Assembly: GCA_027484985.1 (NCBI GenBank)
Contig: JAIXRW010000044.1
Location: 1 to 64,000 of the forward strand
Direction: 5' to 3'
Origin: Rhodobacter sp.
GTDB taxonomy: Bacteria; Pseudomonadota; Alphaproteobacteria; Rhodobacterales; Rhodobacteraceae
Length of the DNA: 64,000 nt
A program made the translations under genes and the position numbers. The notes under the pieces were generated by a model that searched no databases, was not told where the DNA came from, and worked only from the letters and a program-made list of their open reading frames with translations. Shown here piece by piece: positions 45,528-54,601 of this stretch. Positions within the stretch are counted from its first letter, which is position 1. Each line of letters starts with the position of its first letter.

Positions 45528-47123
45528 ATGTCGAAAATCGCTTCTCAGGATGCCCGCGTTTCGCGCCGCGCCTTGCTGGCGGCAGCGGCCGCTTTGGCCC
45601 CCGTCGCCGTGATCGGCCTGCCCGTTCGGTCCTTTGCACAGGAGACGGGCACGGCCCCTGCTGCACCGCAGAAATTCACCTATGATCTGCTGACCGACGA
45701 GATGCGGCAGCTGGCCACGCAGCCCCATGTCACCGCCCCCCCGCCCGAGGGTTTTCTGGGCGAGCTGAACTATGACGACTATCGCCTGATCCGGTTCCGC
45801 GATGACCGGTCGCGCTGGGCCGATACCGACAGCCGCTTCCGGCTGGCCGCGTTCCATATGGGCTGGCTGTTCCCCGAACCGGTCCGCATCTATGAAGTGG
45901 CGGGCGACACCGCGACCGAGATGCAATTCTCGACCGATGATTTCGAATATCTCAACGATCTGGCAAAGCGGGTTCCCGAACATGCCCAATTGCCGGGCGT
46001 GGCGGGGTTCCGGTTGAATGCCACGCTGAACCGGCCCGACAAATGGGACGAACTGGCCGCCTTTGTGGGGGCAAGCTATTTCCGCGCGCTGGGGCGTAAT
46101 TCGGCCTATGGCCTGTCGGCGCGCGGCATCGCGCTGAACACCGGCACCTCGACCCCCGAGGAATTCCCGCGGTTCTCGCGGTTTTACATGGAGCGCGGCG
46201 CGGGCGAGACGATCACGGTCTATGCCACGCTGGAAGGGCCAAGCGTTACGGGCGCCTATCGTTTCACCATCACCCCCGGCACGCAGACGGTGATGGATGT
46301 GAGCTGCCGTCTGTTCTTCCGTCAGGATGTGGCGGAACTGGGGATCGCGCCGCTGACCTCGATGTTCCTGTTTTCGGAAAAGAACCGCGCCGATTTCGAC
46401 GATTACCGCCCCAATGTGCATGACAGCGACGGGCTGCGGATCGCGCGGTCGGATGGCGATGTGCTGTGGCGGCCGCTGAACAACCCCAAGCAACTGACGG
46501 GGTCGTATTTCGCGGAGACCGCGCCGCGCCGCTTCGGCCTGCACCAGCGCGACCGCGATTTCGACAGCTATCAGGATACCGGCGCCCGCTATGAACGCCG
46601 CCCGTCACTGGATGTGGAACCGCTGGGCGATTGGGGCGTGGGCAATGTGCGTCTGGTCGAGATTCCGTCCGAGCTTGAGGCGAATGACAATATCGTTGCC
46701 TATTGGGTGCCCGAAGCGCCGGTAAAGGCGGGGGATGCCCGCGAATTCGCTTATCGGCTGCATTGGGGCGACCTGCCCGACGACCCGACCGACCCCTTGG
46801 CCATCGTGCATGAAACGCGCGCGGGCCATGGCGGGGTGTCGGGCGTGCAGGCGCAGCAGGGCACGCGGAAATTCGTGGTCGATTACAAAGGCGGGATGCT
46901 GGGCGAGCTGGAACCCGAAGCGGCGGTGGCGCCTGTCGTCACCATCGCCAATGGCGAACTGGTGGGCACCACGCTGGAACGGATCGCGGGAACCGATATC
47001 TGGCGGCTGGTGATCGATGTTTCGGCCGCCGATGGCGCGGTGGTGGAACTGGGTGCGCATATCGCCGGATATGACCGCAAGCTGACCGAGACCTGGCTTT
47101 ATCAATGGATCAATACGAAATGA
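45528..47123 (+). CDS. opgG: periplasmic glucan biosynthesis protein OpgG
   Basis: OpgG acts in the periplasm in making osmoregulated periplasmic glucans, modifying or releasing the beta-glucan chain produced by OpgH. The 531-residue protein begins with a twin-arginine-like leader, VSRRALLAAAAALAPVAVIG followed by PVRSFAQE. The mature part has FTYDLLTDEMRQLA, GFLGELNYDDYRLIRF and the C-terminal ETWLYQW typical of MdoG/OpgG. ATG 45528 is the likely start. The next small gene begins inside its stop (ATGA). It heads the opgG-opgI-opgH-opgC series. Confidence 0.93.
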   Translation: MSKIASQDARVSRRALLAAAAALAPVAVIGLPVRSFAQETGTAPAAPQKFTYDLLTDEMRQLATQPHVTAPPPEGFLGELNYDDYRLIRFRDDRSRWADTDSRFRLAAFHMGWLFPEPVRIYEVAGDTATEMQFSTDDFEYLNDLAKRVPEHAQLPGVAGFRLNATLNRPDKWDELAAFVGASYFRALGRNSAYGLSARGIALNTGTSTPEEFPRFSRFYMERGAGETITVYATLEGPSVTGAYRFTITPGTQTVMDVSCRLFFRQDVAELGIAPLTSMFLFSEKNRADFDDYRPNVHDSDGLRIARSDGDVLWRPLNNPKQLTGSYFAETAPRRFGLHQRDRDFDSYQDTGARYERRPSLDVEPLGDWGVGNVRLVEIPSELEANDNIVAYWVPEAPVKAGDAREFAYRLHWGDLPDDPTDPLAIVHETRAGHGGVSGVQAQQGTRKFVVDYKGGMLGELEPEAAVAPVVTIANGELVGTTLERIAGTDIWRLVIDVSAADGAVVELGAHIAGYDRKLTETWLYQWINTK

Positions 47124-47296
47124 TGGACCTGTCGCAGCAGGAACGGTTCGATCTTGACCGTCTGGCCGAGGAACTGGGCGCCCTGCCCGAAGCACCGCTG
47201 GCCATGCCGGTGCAACAGCTGGAACAGCCGGTCTTTCCGGCGCTGATGGCGCTGTTGCGCCCGCGGGCCGTGGCGCAGGCCAAGGCCGGGCACTAG
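47120..47296 (+). CDS. opgI: small protein between opgG and opgH (OpgI-like)
   Basis: A 58-residue frame starting in the opgG stop (ATGATG) and ending TAG 47294-47296. It encodes acidic helix LSQQERFDLDRLAEELGALP, then EAPLAMPVQQLEQPVFPALM. It is in the same reading frame as opgH, separated by only the TAG and one codon. R. sphaeroides is reported to have an opgGIH-opgC operon with a small opgI at this place, and this gene fits that by position. The EAPLAMPVQ stretch also resembles N-terminal text of longer OpgH proteins, so it may be a detached OpgH N terminus. Confidence 0.65.
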   Translation: MMDLSQQERFDLDRLAEELGALPEAPLAMPVQQLEQPVFPALMALLRPRAVAQAKAGH

Positions 47297-47299
47297 GCC

Positions 47300-49108
47300 A
47301 TGGCCCGCCCGATGCCGCAAGGCCGGGTGTCCGGCCACGTGTCGGGCCGGGTTCTGGCCACCCGCGCGGTGGCGGTGGGCGCCAGCGTTGCGGCGGCCTA
47401 TGGCGGCTTTCTGCTGTTCTTGCAATTCGGGGCCGCTGACGGGCTGGACAGTTTCGACATCCTGCGCGCGGCGCTGATCTTTGCCTCCACCTTCTGGCTG
47501 GCATGGGGGGCGGTGACGGCGGTGATGGGGCTGATGACGCGCCCGCCCGTGCCGCCGCGCCAGACCGGCGCGCTGACCGCGCGCAGCGTGGTTCTGGTGC
47601 CGGTCTATAACGAAGACCCGGTCGCCACATTCGGGCGGATCGCGGCGATGGAAGCGTCGCTTCGCAAGACGGGGATGGGGCATCTGTTCCACTTTGCCAT
47701 CCTGTCCGATACCCGCGACGAGGCGATTGCCGCGCGAGAGCGGCTGTGGTTCCTGCGGCTTTTGGCCGAAACCGATGGCGAAGGGCGCATCTTCTATCGC
47801 CGCCGCGACAAGAACAAGGGCCGCAAGGCGGGCAATATCGAGGATTTCATCAAGCGGTCGGGTGCTGCCTATGACTATGCGGTGATCCTTGATGCCGACA
47901 GCCTGATGGAAGGCGCCACCATGGTTGAAATGGTGCGGCGGATGGAGGCAGCGCCGGGGCTGGGGCTGTTGCAGACGCTGCCTGTCATCATTCATGCGCG
48001 GTCGCGGTTCGGGCGGATCATGCAATTCGCCGGCACGTTCTATTCGCCGGTTTTCGCCCGCGGTCTTGCCATGATGCAGGGGCGGACGGGGCCGTTCTGG
48101 GGGCATAATGCCATCGTGCGGATGCGGGCCTTTGCCGAAAGCTGCGCCCTGCCGGAACTGACCGGAAAGCCCCCCTTTGGCGGCCATATCCTGAGCCATG
48201 ATTATGTGGAAGCCGCGCTGCTGGCGCGGGCGGGCTGGGATGTGCGGGTGGATGACGATCTGGGCGGCAGCTATGAAGAAGCGCCCGAAAACATCATCGA
48301 CCATGCCAAGCGTGACCGCCGCTGGTGCCAGGGCAACCTGCAACACAGCCGCCTGCTGCTGGCGCCGGGCCTGAAGGCCTGGAGCAGGTTCGTCTTTGTG
48401 CAGGGCATTCTGGCCTATGTGGCGCCGGTGTTCTGGCTGGCCTTCCTTGCCGCCTCGATTGCCGCGCCGCTGTTCGCGCCGCCGATCGACTATTTCCCGG
48501 TGGACAGCTGGCCGTTTCCGGTGTTGCCGGTCAGTCAGGTATCAAAGGCGCTGGGGCTGGCCATCGGGGTGGTGGGGCTGTTGTTCCTGCCCAAGATCCT
48601 GATCGTGATCGATGCCATCTGGCGCGGGCGGGTTGCGGGCTTTGGCGGGGCGCTGCGGGCGGTGCAATCGACCTTGGCCGAATTGCTGCTGTCGTCGATC
48701 ACGGCGCCGATCTTTCTGATGTTCCAGACGCGGTCGGTGTTGCAGGTGGTGCGCGGGGCCGATGGCGGCTGGCCCGCGCAGACGCGGGGCGATGGCAGCT
48801 TGGGCCTTGGCGATGCATGGGCCGCGTCGCACTGGATCGTCACAAGCGGGGTTGTCGTGCTGGCGGCGGCGCAATGGTTCGCGCCCGTGCTGGTGCCGTG
48901 GCTGTTGCCGGTGGCGCTGCCCATGGTGATCGCGCCCGCGCTGATTGCCTGGACCTCGCGCCCCGGGCCGGGGGGGTTGTTCCTGACCCCGACCGAACTG
49001 CGCGCTGCGCCGGTGATGGATTTGCAGGCGGCGGTGATGCGGCGCTGGGCGCCCGAGGGTGACACGCGCGACGATCCGCCCGCAGGGGCCGACGCGGCGC
49101 GCGCCTGA
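47300..49108 (+). CDS. opgH: glucan biosynthesis glucosyltransferase OpgH
   Basis: OpgH is the inner-membrane GT2 glucosyltransferase that polymerises glucose from UDP-glucose into the glucan backbone. The 602-residue protein has two N-terminal membrane segments, then the cytosolic catalytic domain with VVLVPVYNEDP, the DXD-type LDADSLMEG, the acceptor-site SHDYVEAALL and RRWCQGNLQH (the Q/RXXRW-like box). About five further membrane segments follow. It is shorter than the E. coli protein, lacking most of the N-terminal extension. ATG 47300 lies three bases after the opgI stop. Confidence 0.93.
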   Translation: MARPMPQGRVSGHVSGRVLATRAVAVGASVAAAYGGFLLFLQFGAADGLDSFDILRAALIFASTFWLAWGAVTAVMGLMTRPPVPPRQTGALTARSVVLVPVYNEDPVATFGRIAAMEASLRKTGMGHLFHFAILSDTRDEAIAARERLWFLRLLAETDGEGRIFYRRRDKNKGRKAGNIEDFIKRSGAAYDYAVILDADSLMEGATMVEMVRRMEAAPGLGLLQTLPVIIHARSRFGRIMQFAGTFYSPVFARGLAMMQGRTGPFWGHNAIVRMRAFAESCALPELTGKPPFGGHILSHDYVEAALLARAGWDVRVDDDLGGSYEEAPENIIDHAKRDRRWCQGNLQHSRLLLAPGLKAWSRFVFVQGILAYVAPVFWLAFLAASIAAPLFAPPIDYFPVDSWPFPVLPVSQVSKALGLAIGVVGLLFLPKILIVIDAIWRGRVAGFGGALRAVQSTLAELLLSSITAPIFLMFQTRSVLQVVRGADGGWPAQTRGDGSLGLGDAWAASHWIVTSGVVVLAAAQWFAPVLVPWLLPVALPMVIAPALIAWTSRPGPGGLFLTPTELRAAPVMDLQAAVMRRWAPEGDTRDDPPAGADAARA

Positions 49109-49194
49109 CCGGCAAAGGGGACGCGGGCGGCCAGCCCTTGCCTGAACGGTCCGTTACAAATCGGACACACTTGCAGCGGCAGGGGACAAGGTGC

Positions 49195-50427
49195 ATGAGG
49201 CGCGGATTCCGCCGCCCCCTTTCCCAAGATGCGAGCTTTGCCGCGATGAACGATCTAAGCCAGCCCAAGCCGACCACAGCCCCCCTGCGGGTGAAATCGG
49301 CGCGCGACCCGCGGCTGGATGTCATTCGCGGCCTGTGCCTTGTGATGATCTTCATCAACCATGTTCCGGGCAATCCGTTCGAGAATTACACATCGCGCAA
49401 TTTCGGCTTTTCGGATGCGGCGGAAGGGTTCGTGATGATGTCGGGCATCGCGGCGGGGCTGGCCTATGGCCCCGATTTCCGCGCGCCGGTGCGGTGGTGG
49501 ACGGGGCTGGCGCGGGTGTGGCGGCGGGTCTGGACGCTGTATCTGGTGCATATCCTGACCACATTCGCCGCCCTTGCGGCGGCGGCGGCGGTGGCGCTGC
49601 ATCTGGGCAATTCCGAGGTGCTGTTCCTGAACCAGATGGACAAGGTGTTTAGCGACCCGCTGCGCAGCTTTGTCGGGACGGTGCTGCTGACGCACCAGTT
49701 CGGCTATGTGAACATCCTGCCGCTGTATCTGGTGCTGCTGGGCGTTGCGCCGCTTTTGATGCTGGCGGGCTGGCGTTGGCCCGGCTGGCTGGTGGCGGGG
49801 TCGGTCGCGCTGTGGGCGGCGGCGGGGCAATGGCATCTGGGCCTGCCCAATTACCCCAATCAGGGGGTGTGGTTCTTCAACCCGCTGACATGGCAACTGA
49901 TCTTTGTGGTGGGGCTGCTGACCGGCCTGCGCCTGCGCGATGGCAAGCGGCTGGTGCCGGTCTGGCGCTGGTTGCAGGTGCTGACGGGGGCGTTTCTGGT
50001 CTTTGCCGCCGTGGCGACCTTGCAGGCTGATGTGTCGGCCGCGATGGGGCATGCGCTGTGGGTGTTGCAGGACAGGCTGGGGGCGCCTTGGTTCCTGACC
50101 GCCTTCGAGAAAAGCTATGTGACCGCGCCGCGCCTGCTGCACATTCTGGCGCTAGCCTATTTCCTGTCCAGCTTTCCGGCGGTCAGGCGCGCCTGTGCCA
50201 GCGCGCTTGCGGCGCCCTTTGCGCTGCTGGGGCGGCAGGCGTTGCCGGTCTTTGCGCTGGGATCGGTGCTGTGCATCGGGCTTCAGGGTGTGCGCCATGC
50301 GCTGGCGGCGGGCGGCACGGTCGGCATCGGGACGGATGCAGCCCTGCTGGCGGCGGGATTGGCGGCGCAATTCGCGCTGGCGGCGGCGCGGCAATACTGG
50401 CCCAAGGACCGGCAGGCACAGGCCTAG
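49195..50427 (+). CDS. opgC: glucan succinylation protein OpgC
   Basis: OpgC is a multi-segment membrane acyltransferase adding succinyl groups to periplasmic glucans. The 410-residue protein has the family opening DPRLDVIRGLCLVMIFINH and about ten hydrophobic segments. It follows opgH with an 86-nt gap. ATG 49195 has AGGGG 9 nt upstream; ATG 49246 would remove 17 residues and is also possible. The stop overlaps that of the convergent aldo/keto reductase gene in a shared CTAG. Confidence 0.9.
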   Translation: MRRGFRRPLSQDASFAAMNDLSQPKPTTAPLRVKSARDPRLDVIRGLCLVMIFINHVPGNPFENYTSRNFGFSDAAEGFVMMSGIAAGLAYGPDFRAPVRWWTGLARVWRRVWTLYLVHILTTFAALAAAAAVALHLGNSEVLFLNQMDKVFSDPLRSFVGTVLLTHQFGYVNILPLYLVLLGVAPLLMLAGWRWPGWLVAGSVALWAAAGQWHLGLPNYPNQGVWFFNPLTWQLIFVVGLLTGLRLRDGKRLVPVWRWLQVLTGAFLVFAAVATLQADVSAAMGHALWVLQDRLGAPWFLTAFEKSYVTAPRLLHILALAYFLSSFPAVRRACASALAAPFALLGRQALPVFALGSVLCIGLQGVRHALAAGGTVGIGTDAALLAAGLAAQFALAAARQYWPKDRQAQA

Positions 50428-51242
50428 GCGAACAGCATCGGGTCGGGTCCGGTGCGTTCGCCGGTATCAAGCGCGGTGATCGCCTCGATCTCGGCGGGGG
50501 TAAGGTCGAAATCCCACAGGGCAAGGTTTTCGGCCAGACCGGCGGCGCGGGACGAGCGGGGGATGATCGCGCATCCCAGATGCAGGTGCCAGCGCAGCAC
50601 GACCTGCGCGGGGGTCCGGCCGGTGCGGGCGGCGGCCTGTGCCACGGCGGGGGTGGCGAAGGATTTGCCCTGACCCAGCGGTGTCCAGCTTTGGGTGACG
50701 ATGCCAAGCCGCCGGTGGGCGGCACGCAGGGCGGCCTGACCAAGGCGCGGATGCAGTTCGATCTGGTTCAGCGCAGGCGTAACGCCGGTTTCCGCGATAA
50801 GGCGCTTTAGATGCGGCAGCAGGAAATTCGACACGCCGATCGAGGTGACACGCCCCTCGGCGCGCAGGTCAACCATGGCTTTCCATGTTTCGACATAGCG
50901 GTCATGTTCGGGGCAGGGCCAGTGGATCAGCAAGCCGTCGATCCGGTCAAGGCCAAGGCGGGCAAGGCTGGCATCAAGGGCGCGGCGGGCGGCATCATAG
51001 CCGTGATGGTCGTTCCATATCTTGGTGGTCACGAACACCGCATCGCGCGGCAGGCCGCTTTGGCGCAGCCCTTCGCCCAGACCGGTTTCGTTGCCATAGA
51101 CAGCCGCGCCGTCGATCAGCCGGTAGCCTGTGGCCAGCCCCTCGCGCACCACGCGGGCGGTCTGGTCTGCGGGCACCTGCCACAGGCCAAAACCGATTTG
51201 CGGCAGGGTGTTTCCATCGTTCAGCGGCAGGATACGGGTCAT
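50424..51242 (-). CDS. aldo/keto reductase
   Basis: A 272-residue NADPH-dependent TIM-barrel reductase. The catalytic tetrad residues appear in RLIDGAAVYGNE (Asp, Tyr), FVTTKIWN (Lys) and LLIHWPCP (His). The C-terminal IIPRSSRAAGLAENLA is the cofactor-binding segment. It is most similar in pattern to 2,5-diketo-D-gluconate reductase-type members, but the substrate is not predictable. ATG 51240-51242 has AAAGGA 7 nt upstream. It is convergent with opgC. Confidence 0.9.
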   Translation of the reverse strand: MTRILPLNDGNTLPQIGFGLWQVPADQTARVVREGLATGYRLIDGAAVYGNETGLGEGLRQSGLPRDAVFVTTKIWNDHHGYDAARRALDASLARLGLDRIDGLLIHWPCPEHDRYVETWKAMVDLRAEGRVTSIGVSNFLLPHLKRLIAETGVTPALNQIELHPRLGQAALRAAHRRLGIVTQSWTPLGQGKSFATPAVAQAAARTGRTPAQVVLRWHLHLGCAIIPRSSRAAGLAENLALWDFDLTPAEIEAITALDTGERTGPDPMLFA

Positions 51243-51479
51243 CGACTGGTCCTTTGGGGGCGGGGCGTCATCGGGCACGGGGCCAAGTCAGGGAACGAAA
51301 AGGCGGCCCATGCGTTCCCGACCAGCCCCATTTTGCAGCAAAGGGCCAAAAGGGGCGCAGGACGCGGCGACAAAAAAGATCATTCTGGAAAACTTTCCAT
51401 GGAGTGGCGGGGGCGGCTGGATTAACCTGCATCCGCCAAAGCCTTTGTGGGACAGAATGTCAGGTGGGGGGACGGCGGG

Positions 51480-54400
51480 GTGCCAGATAGCCAGTTCAGG
51501 CAATTTTTTGTCAATTCGGTCGATCTTCTGTGCATTGCCGACCAGCAGGGCCACATCCTTTCGGCCAGCCCGTCATGGCAGACGACATTGGGCTGGACAC
51601 CCGACGAGATCTGCGCGCGCCCCTATCTTGATTTCGTGCATCCCGATGACGTGGCGATCACCGTTGCCGCGGCATCGGCGCTGGCCGAGGGGCGGGAGTT
51701 GCGGAATTTCGTCAACCGCTACCGCGCGCGGGACGGGTCGTGGCACGATCTGGAATGGAGCGCGGCGCTGAACCCTGCGGACGGGTTGATCTATGCCACC
51801 ACCCGTGACGTGACCGAACAGCGCCGCGCCGCCCTGCACCATGCCCGCGTCGAAGAAGTGTCGGGCGTGGGAAGCTGGGAGATCGATGTCCAGACCGGCG
51901 ATATCCACTGGTCGCCCGAGACGTACCGCATCCACGAATTGCCCGTAGGGGTAGATGTGGCGCTGCATGACGCGCTGGCGCATTTTCCGTCCGAGGACCG
52001 GCGGCGCGTTGCGGGGCTGGTGGCGGCGCTGATGCGCGATGGCACGCCCTATGACGTGGAATTGCAGTTCATCACCGCCAAGGGGCGGCACCGCTGGGTG
52101 CGCAGCACGGCCGGTGTGGAACGGCGGGGCGAGCGGATCGCGCGGGCCTTTGGCACCTTTCAGGACATCACCGCGCGCAAGGAACTGGAACGCTCGCTTG
52201 AAACCGAGCGCAACCGGCTGCGGGCAACACTTGAGGCGATACCCGACATCATCTTCGAGGTGGATCACGCGGGGCGGTTTACCGGCTTTCATGCGCCCGA
52301 GGGGGTGGAGCTGCTGGCGCCGCCCGCGCTGTTTTTGAACCATCTGATGCTGGATGTGCTGCCGCCCGATGTGGCGGCCATTGCGGAAGAGGCGATGCGC
52401 GAGGTGGATGAAACCGGCGTATCGCGCGGCAAGCGCTATCAGTTGCCCGGACCGCGCTGGTACGAATTGTCGGCCTCGTCCCGGCCACCCGATGCCGAGG
52501 GGCAGCCGCCGGGCTATCTGTTCATCGCGCGCGACATCACCGCCGCCGTGGGCGCCGAAGAAATGCTGCGCTACCGCGAACGGCTGCTGGAATCGCTGTT
52601 TGAACTGTCGCCGCTGGGGATCGTGCTGAACGATCTGGACAGCGGGGCCTTTATCGACGCCAACGGCGCCTTCCTGTCGGGTCTGGGCTATAGCCGCGCG
52701 GAATTGCTGGCCCTGCCCCATCAGGCCATCGCCCCGCCCGAGGCCCATGCGGTGGATGTGGAACTGGGTGTGTTGCTGCGGGCCACGGGGCGGTGCGGAC
52801 CGGTCGAGAAGAACTTTCTGCGTAAGGACGGCACGCAGTTTCCCGGCGTGCTGAACGGGGTCGTCATGGCCGATGCGCGCGGGCGCAAGCTGTTGTGGAC
52901 CATCATCGAGGATATCACCGACCGAAAGGAACGCGAGCGGCGGCTGGAACAGGCCGAACGCGCCGCCGTTGCCGCGCGTGAACAGCTTGTCACCGCGGTC
53001 GAGGCGCTGCCGGACGGGTTCGTGCTTTATGATGCCGAGGACCGGCTGGTGATTGCCAATGAACGCTACAAGCAGATTTACGCCGAAAGCGCCGCCGCGA
53101 TGCGGCCCGGAACGCCGTTCCGCGATATCCTGCGCTATGGTCTGGACCGCGGCCAATATGCCGAAGCCATCGGCCGCGAAGAGGCTTGGCTGGCGGAACG
53201 GCTGCACAAGCACCACAACCCCGGCGCGATGATCGAACAGCGGTTGGGCAATGGCCGCGTGCTGCGGATTTTCGAACGCAAGACGCCCGATGGCGGCAGC
53301 GTGGGCCTGCGCGTCGATGTGACCGAGCTTTACGATGCCCGCGAACGCGCCGAAGAGGCGAGCCGGACGAAATCGATGTTCCTTGCCAATATGAGCCACG
53401 AGATCCGAACCCCGCTGAACGGGATTCTGGGCATGGCCGATATCCTTGCCGGCGAAGTGACCGATCCGGCGCAGGCGCAGACCGCGCGCACCATCCGCGA
53501 ATCGGGCGAGGCGCTGTTGGCGATTTTGAACGACATTCTGGACATGTCTAAGATCGAGGCGGGCAAGATGGCGCTGGAACAGGGCGTGTTCTCGCCGGTC
53601 GAGATTGCCCGGCGGGTGGCGGCGATGCACCGGCTGCGGGCGGGGGAAAAGGGGCTTGCCTTCACGCTCGATGCGCCCGAAGGCCTGCCCGACCGGCGGG
53701 GCGACCCGCATCGCGTGATGCAGATCCTGCACAACCTTTTGTCCAATGCGGTGAAGTTCACCGAACGCGGCACCGTGGCCCTGCGGCTGGTTGGAGGGAC
53801 GGGTGAGGCGCTGGTGATCGAGGTGTCCGATACCGGCATCGGCATGACCGAGGCCGAGGTGGCGCGCATCTTCGAGGATTTCGAACAGGCCGACCCGAGC
53901 ATGACACGGCGCTATGGCGGCACGGGGCTGGGCATGTCGATCCTGCGGCGGCTGGCGCGGATGATGGAAGGGAGCGTGGGTATCGACAGCGCCCCCGGGC
54001 GGGGCACACGGGTGCGCGTGACCCTGCCCCTGCCCTGCGCCGAGGCCCCTGCCCCCGCCACTCTGCCCGACGGCCCCGAGCCGAGCCTGTCGGGGATCAG
54101 GGCGCTGGTGGCCGATGACAACCCGATCAACCTGCAAATCATCGACGCCTTCCTGCGCCGCATGGGGGCCGAGACGGTGCTGGTCGAGGATGGCGCGGCA
54201 GCGGTGCGCGAATGGGCGCCGGGGCGGTTCGACGTGATCTGCCTTGATATCGCCATGCCCACGCTTGATGGCATGTCGGCCCTGCGCGAGATAAAGGCCA
54301 AGGCGCGGCAGGCGGGCGACCCGGCACCGCCCGCGCTGGCCATCACCGCCAATGCCATGGCCCATCAGGTGCGCGACTATCTGGATGCGGGTTTCGCCGC

Positions 54401-54488
54401 CCATCTGCCCAAGCCGGTGCGCCGCGCCGACCTTGCGCGGATGGTGGCGCAGGTGACGGGGCGCGACAGGGCGTTTGCGCTGCGCTGA
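51480..54488 (+). CDS. five-PAS hybrid sensor histidine kinase with receiver domain
   Basis: A 1002-residue protein with no clear membrane segment. About five PAS domains occupy residues 5-615, each followed by a DIT or DVTE-type end (TTRDVTEQRR, FQDITARKE, IARDITAA, IIEDITDRKE, RVDVTELYD). HisKA follows with the phosphoacceptor His640 in MSHEIRTPLN, then HATPase motifs NLLSNAVKFTE, DTGIGM and GTGLGMS, and a C-terminal receiver with Asp923 in CLDIAMP. It probably senses several cytosolic cues and passes phosphate to an unlinked HPt protein, since no partner is adjacent. GTG 51480 is preceded by a G-rich stretch; GTG 51447 is an alternative. Confidence 0.88.
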   Translation: MPDSQFRQFFVNSVDLLCIADQQGHILSASPSWQTTLGWTPDEICARPYLDFVHPDDVAITVAAASALAEGRELRNFVNRYRARDGSWHDLEWSAALNPADGLIYATTRDVTEQRRAALHHARVEEVSGVGSWEIDVQTGDIHWSPETYRIHELPVGVDVALHDALAHFPSEDRRRVAGLVAALMRDGTPYDVELQFITAKGRHRWVRSTAGVERRGERIARAFGTFQDITARKELERSLETERNRLRATLEAIPDIIFEVDHAGRFTGFHAPEGVELLAPPALFLNHLMLDVLPPDVAAIAEEAMREVDETGVSRGKRYQLPGPRWYELSASSRPPDAEGQPPGYLFIARDITAAVGAEEMLRYRERLLESLFELSPLGIVLNDLDSGAFIDANGAFLSGLGYSRAELLALPHQAIAPPEAHAVDVELGVLLRATGRCGPVEKNFLRKDGTQFPGVLNGVVMADARGRKLLWTIIEDITDRKERERRLEQAERAAVAAREQLVTAVEALPDGFVLYDAEDRLVIANERYKQIYAESAAAMRPGTPFRDILRYGLDRGQYAEAIGREEAWLAERLHKHHNPGAMIEQRLGNGRVLRIFERKTPDGGSVGLRVDVTELYDARERAEEASRTKSMFLANMSHEIRTPLNGILGMADILAGEVTDPAQAQTARTIRESGEALLAILNDILDMSKIEAGKMALEQGVFSPVEIARRVAAMHRLRAGEKGLAFTLDAPEGLPDRRGDPHRVMQILHNLLSNAVKFTERGTVALRLVGGTGEALVIEVSDTGIGMTEAEVARIFEDFEQADPSMTRRYGGTGLGMSILRRLARMMEGSVGIDSAPGRGTRVRVTLPLPCAEAPAPATLPDGPEPSLSGIRALVADDNPINLQIIDAFLRRMGAETVLVEDGAAAVREWAPGRFDVICLDIAMPTLDGMSALREIKAKARQAGDPAPPALAITANAMAHQVRDYLDAGFAAHLPKPVRRADLARMVAQVTGRDRAFALR

Positions 54489-54601
54489 GGCTGCGGCGGG
54501 ACGGGCGGTTGACAAGCGCCACGGCGGGGGCATGACTGCCGCGGGGATGCGCCGCTGCGCTGCGGCGGGCGCGCCGGTGGAATTTCGGGAAAGGCCCGCG
54601 C

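Noticed and set aside
47294-47296. TAG as a sequencing error or pseudogene mark in opgH
   Set aside because: The opgH part has its own start and a length that fits related OpgH, and a small opgI gene is reported at this place in R. sphaeroides; kept as a separate finding instead.
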